Source: JBQCEE01 sp051960575
Lineage (GTDB): Bacteria > Actinomycetota > Actinomycetes > Mycobacteriales > Jatrophihabitantaceae
Reading direction: 5' to 3'
Assembly: GCF_051960575.1 (NCBI RefSeq)
Contig: NZ_JBQCEE010000385.1
Coordinates: 1-14,297, forward strand
Length of the DNA: 14,297 nt
Shown: in pieces, positions 12,650 to 14,297 of the stretch
Position numbering within the stretch: the stretch's first letter is position 1
How the letters are laid out: each line of letters opens with the position of its first letter
Notes under the pieces: generated by a model
Seen by the model: the letters and a program-made list of their open reading frames with translations, nothing else
Told to the model about the DNA's origin: nothing
Database searches by the model: none
Made by a program: the position numbers and the translations under genes

Positions 12650-13681
12650 TCACCCCGCGCGATGGGCCGCCGAGGTGCGTCCGAGCAGTGGCGGGATCGT
12701 CGCGACCGCCTGCGCCAACTCGTCCAGCGAGTCACCGAGCAGTGCCTGCGCACCGTCGCACAGCGCGATCTCGGGGTGCGGGTGCACGTCGACCATGACG
12801 CCGTCGGCGCCGGCCGCGATGCCCGCGCGCGCCAACGGCACGACCAGGTCGCGTCGTCCGGCGGCGTGCGACGGGTCGACGATGACCGGCAGATGCGACT
12901 GCCGCTGCACCATCGCGACCGCCGACACGTCCAGCATGTTGCGGATCGACGGCTCGAACGACCGCACACCCCGCTCGCACAGCACGATGTCGAGGTTGCC
13001 GCGCTGGGCGATGTACTCGGCGGCCATCAGCCACTCCTCGTACGTGGCGGTCAGCCCGCGCTTCAGCATCACCGGCTTGCCACAGGCGCCGACGGCCTGC
13101 AGCAGCCCGAAGTTCTGCATGTTGCGGGTGCCGATCTGCAGCATGTCGACGTGCTCCGTGACGACGTCGACGTCGGCGGCGTCGACCACCTCGCTGACGA
13201 TCGGCAGGCCGACCTCGTCACGCACCTCGCGCAGGATGCGCAGTCCCTCGACGCCGAGCCCCTGGAACGCGTACGGCGAGGTGCGGGGCTTGTACGCGCC
13301 GCCGCGCAGCAGCGTGGCGCCCGCGCGCTTGGCCATCCTCGCCGCCTCGAGCGTCTGCTCGGGCGTCTCGACGGCGCACGGACCCGCGATGAGGGTGAAG
13401 GTGTCCGGTCCGATCGGTACGCCGGCGACGCGGATCGTCGTGCGCCGCGCGTGGTTCTGGGCCGAGACCAGCTTGTAGGGCGCGGTGATGCGCATCGTCT
13501 CGGCGACACCCGGCAGGCCGCCGGCGTCGAGCGTCTCGAGCACGTCCTCGGTACCGATGACACCGACGATCGTGCGCATCACGCCGCGGCTGACGAACGC
13601 CTGCCCGCCGTGCGCCTCGATGTGGGTGACGACCCCGTCGATGTCCGACTCCGCCGCCCCGGGCGCCATGACGATGACCAC
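12650..13681 (-). CDS. aroF: Type I-beta DAHP synthase (AroF-like, with N-terminal regulatory domain)
   Basis: 343-residue 3-deoxy-7-phosphoheptulonate synthase of the AroA-beta/KDO8P-synthase-like type. Residues 1-70 ('VIVMAPGAAESDIDGVV', 'GGQAFVSRG', 'TIVGVIG') form the ferredoxin-like regulatory domain found in Thermotoga-type enzymes. The catalytic barrel shows 'TLIAGPCAVETPEQ' (96-108; metal-ligand Cys101), 'ATLLRGGAYKPRTSPYAFQG' (121-140), 'QIGTRNMQNFGLL', 'KPVMLKRGL', 'LCERGVRSFE' and 'VIVDPSHAAGRRD'. It starts at GTG 13681, 8 bases after a TAGGCT hexamer (leaderless-like); an internal ATG four codons in is a less likely start because the family begins just before 'VIVM'. It makes the same product as the unrelated class II enzyme at 8591-9958. 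The regulatory domain suggests feedback by an aromatic end product; which one is not determinable here. Confidence 0.93.
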   Translation of the reverse strand: MVIVMAPGAAESDIDGVVTHIEAHGGQAFVSRGVMRTIVGVIGTEDVLETLDAGGLPGVAETMRITAPYKLVSAQNHARRTTIRVAGVPIGPDTFTLIAGPCAVETPEQTLEAARMAKRAGATLLRGGAYKPRTSPYAFQGLGVEGLRILREVRDEVGLPIVSEVVDAADVDVVTEHVDMLQIGTRNMQNFGLLQAVGACGKPVMLKRGLTATYEEWLMAAEYIAQRGNLDIVLCERGVRSFEPSIRNMLDVSAVAMVQRQSHLPVIVDPSHAAGRRDLVVPLARAGIAAGADGVMVDVHPHPEIALCDGAQALLGDSLDELAQAVATIPPLLGRTSAAHRAG

Positions 13682-13689
13682 GGCTCGAC

Positions 13690-13695
13690 AGCCTA
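13690..13695 (-). promoter_or_regulatory. Candidate -10 element (TAGGCT) for leaderless aroF transcript
   Basis: Read on the minus strand, TAGGCT lies 8 bases before GTG 13681, the same geometry as TAGGGT before pfkA. There is no Shine-Dalgarno between hexamer and start. It follows the hairpin at 13734-13796. Confidence 0.5.
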
Positions 13696-13733
13696 GCGAG
13701 CGCCGCGGAGCTGCCCCGATCGTCCCCGACGGA

Positions 13734-13796
13734 CGCGAAACCCCCTGCTCTGGCTCGTTCTCGGGGCCGAAGATGAGCCAGAGCAGGGGGTTCGCG
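13734..13796 (-). terminator. Strong hairpin downstream of endonuclease IV gene
   Basis: A perfect 16-base arm, 13741-13756 (CCCCCTGCTCTGGCTC), pairs with 13775-13790. The stem extends through AA/TT and, after a one-base bulge at 13738, CGCG/CGCG (13734-13737 with 13793-13796). The loop is 18 bases. It begins 11 bases after the endonuclease IV stop on the minus strand and is followed there by a TTT, so it is best read as that gene's terminator, insulating aroF. Confidence 0.75.
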
Positions 13797-13807
13797 AAGT
13801 CCGGCCG

Positions 13808-14297
13808 TCAGGGGCGGGTCTCGGCGTGCAGGCGGCGCAGGGTGGCGATGTCGGCGGCGTGGTCGGTGTCCTCGGTCTCGACGACCAGCGGCAGCCGGCG
13901 GGTCGTGGGCGAGCGGAACAGCGCGGCGAAGGCGTCCGCGCCGATCGTGCCGGCGCCCAGGGCCGCGTGCCGGTCGCGCTTCGAGCCGGCGGGGTCGCGG
14001 CTGTCGTTGACGTGGACGAGACCCACCGGCCCCGCGCGCCGGTACTCGCGCAGCGCCCGCAGGAACCCGTCGACCTCGCTCAGGTCGTGCCCGGCCGCGT
14101 GCATGTGACAGGTGTCGAGGCAGAGACCGAGCCGCTCGTCGCCGTCGAACAGCGCGAGGTACTCGGCCGTCGACGCCGCGTCGGACGCGAGGGCCCCACC
14201 ACCGCCCGCGGTCGGCTCGATCAGCAGGGTCGGCGCGCCGGGCACGCCGGCGAGCACCCGCAGCACCGCCTCGCGGGTCTGCGCGAGCGCCTCGTCC
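13808..14297 (-). CDS. nfo: Endonuclease IV (AP endonuclease), C-terminal part, 5' end outside window
   Basis: The frame is open to the window edge, so the N-terminus is missing; 162 residues are visible. Zinc-binding motifs of the Nfo family are clear in order: 'LLIEPTAGGGG' (Glu ligand; usually 'ENTAGQG'), 'LGLCLDTCHMHAAGHDL' (Asp and His ligands), 'VHVNDSRDPAGSKRDRHAALG' region (His in HVND; Asp and His in DRH) and 'PLVVETED' (Glu ligand). It would cleave DNA 5' to abasic sites in base-excision repair and remove blocked 3' ends. All visible metal ligands are kept, so the enzyme should be active. Asn-to-Pro in 'IEPTAG' is a mild departure from the consensus. It ends at TGA 13808, just ahead of a strong hairpin. 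It is separate in function from aroF. Confidence 0.9.
   Translation of the reverse strand, partial: DEALAQTREAVLRVLAGVPGAPTLLIEPTAGGGGALASDAASTAEYLALFDGDERLGLCLDTCHMHAAGHDLSEVDGFLRALREYRRAGPVGLVHVNDSRDPAGSKRDRHAALGAGTIGADAFAALFRSPTTRRLPLVVETEDTDHAADIATLRRLHAETRP

Noticed and set aside
1..14297. tRNA, rRNA or riboswitch genes
   Set aside because: Reading both strands I found no cloverleaf with a GTTCGA-type T-loop and CCA end, no rRNA segments and no recognisable riboswitch core. The gaps are all under 150 bases.

Overview
The window is gene-dense, very GC-rich DNA (GC-rich third codon positions, many GTG starts, ATGA/GTGA start-stop overlaps) from an actinobacterium. The gene set supports this: ROK glucokinase, 1-acylglycerol-3-phosphate acyltransferase, the mycobacterial-type 3'-exoribonuclease AS, a PPi-type phosphofructokinase and a class II DAHP synthase. 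From memory, the acyltransferase/exoribonuclease/aroG neighbourhood resembles the Rv2182c-Rv2178c region of Mycobacterium tuberculosis. I cannot name the genus.

Layout. 1-1313 (+): 3' part of a ROK glucokinase, then a small protein that looks like a degenerate endonuclease/exonuclease/phosphatase-fold member; a long imperfect inverted repeat ends this block. 1337-2772 (-): a two-gene operon with an alpha/beta hydrolase and a two-TM protein, sharing ATGA. 2908-8485 (+): a tight seven-gene run of acyltransferase, exoribonuclease AS, phosphofructokinase, then a four-gene cassette: GT29-like (sialyltransferase-like) glycosyltransferase, coiled-coil protein, CMP-sialate synthetase fused to a KdsC-like HAD phosphatase, and a short sialic acid synthase (NeuB). 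8591-10965 (+): class II DAHP synthase overlapping a threonine aldolase. 11017-11907 (+): membrane protein with a Gly/Gln/Pro/Tyr repeat tail. 12049-13681 (-): lipoprotein and a second, unrelated type-I-beta DAHP synthase. 13808-end (-): C-terminal part of endonuclease IV. Strong hairpins lie at 1262-1313, 8514-8549, 11933-11993 and 13734-13796.

The most interesting content is 5181-8485: a compact nonulosonic-acid (Neu5Ac- or Kdn-like) synthesis, activation and transfer cassette, translationally overlapped with a central-metabolism gene. The four genes suffice to condense a mannose-type sugar (probably a 6-phosphate) with PEP, dephosphorylate it, activate it as a CMP sugar and transfer it. 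The enzymes have unusual architectures: NeuA-HAD fused in the order of vertebrate CMAS but with the HAD catalytic residues intact, NeuB without its C-terminal SAF domain, and a transferase with eukaryotic-type sialylmotifs. No NeuC epimerase is present, so the precursor must come from elsewhere or the product may be Kdn-like. All functional statements come from reading motifs; no database search was possible.
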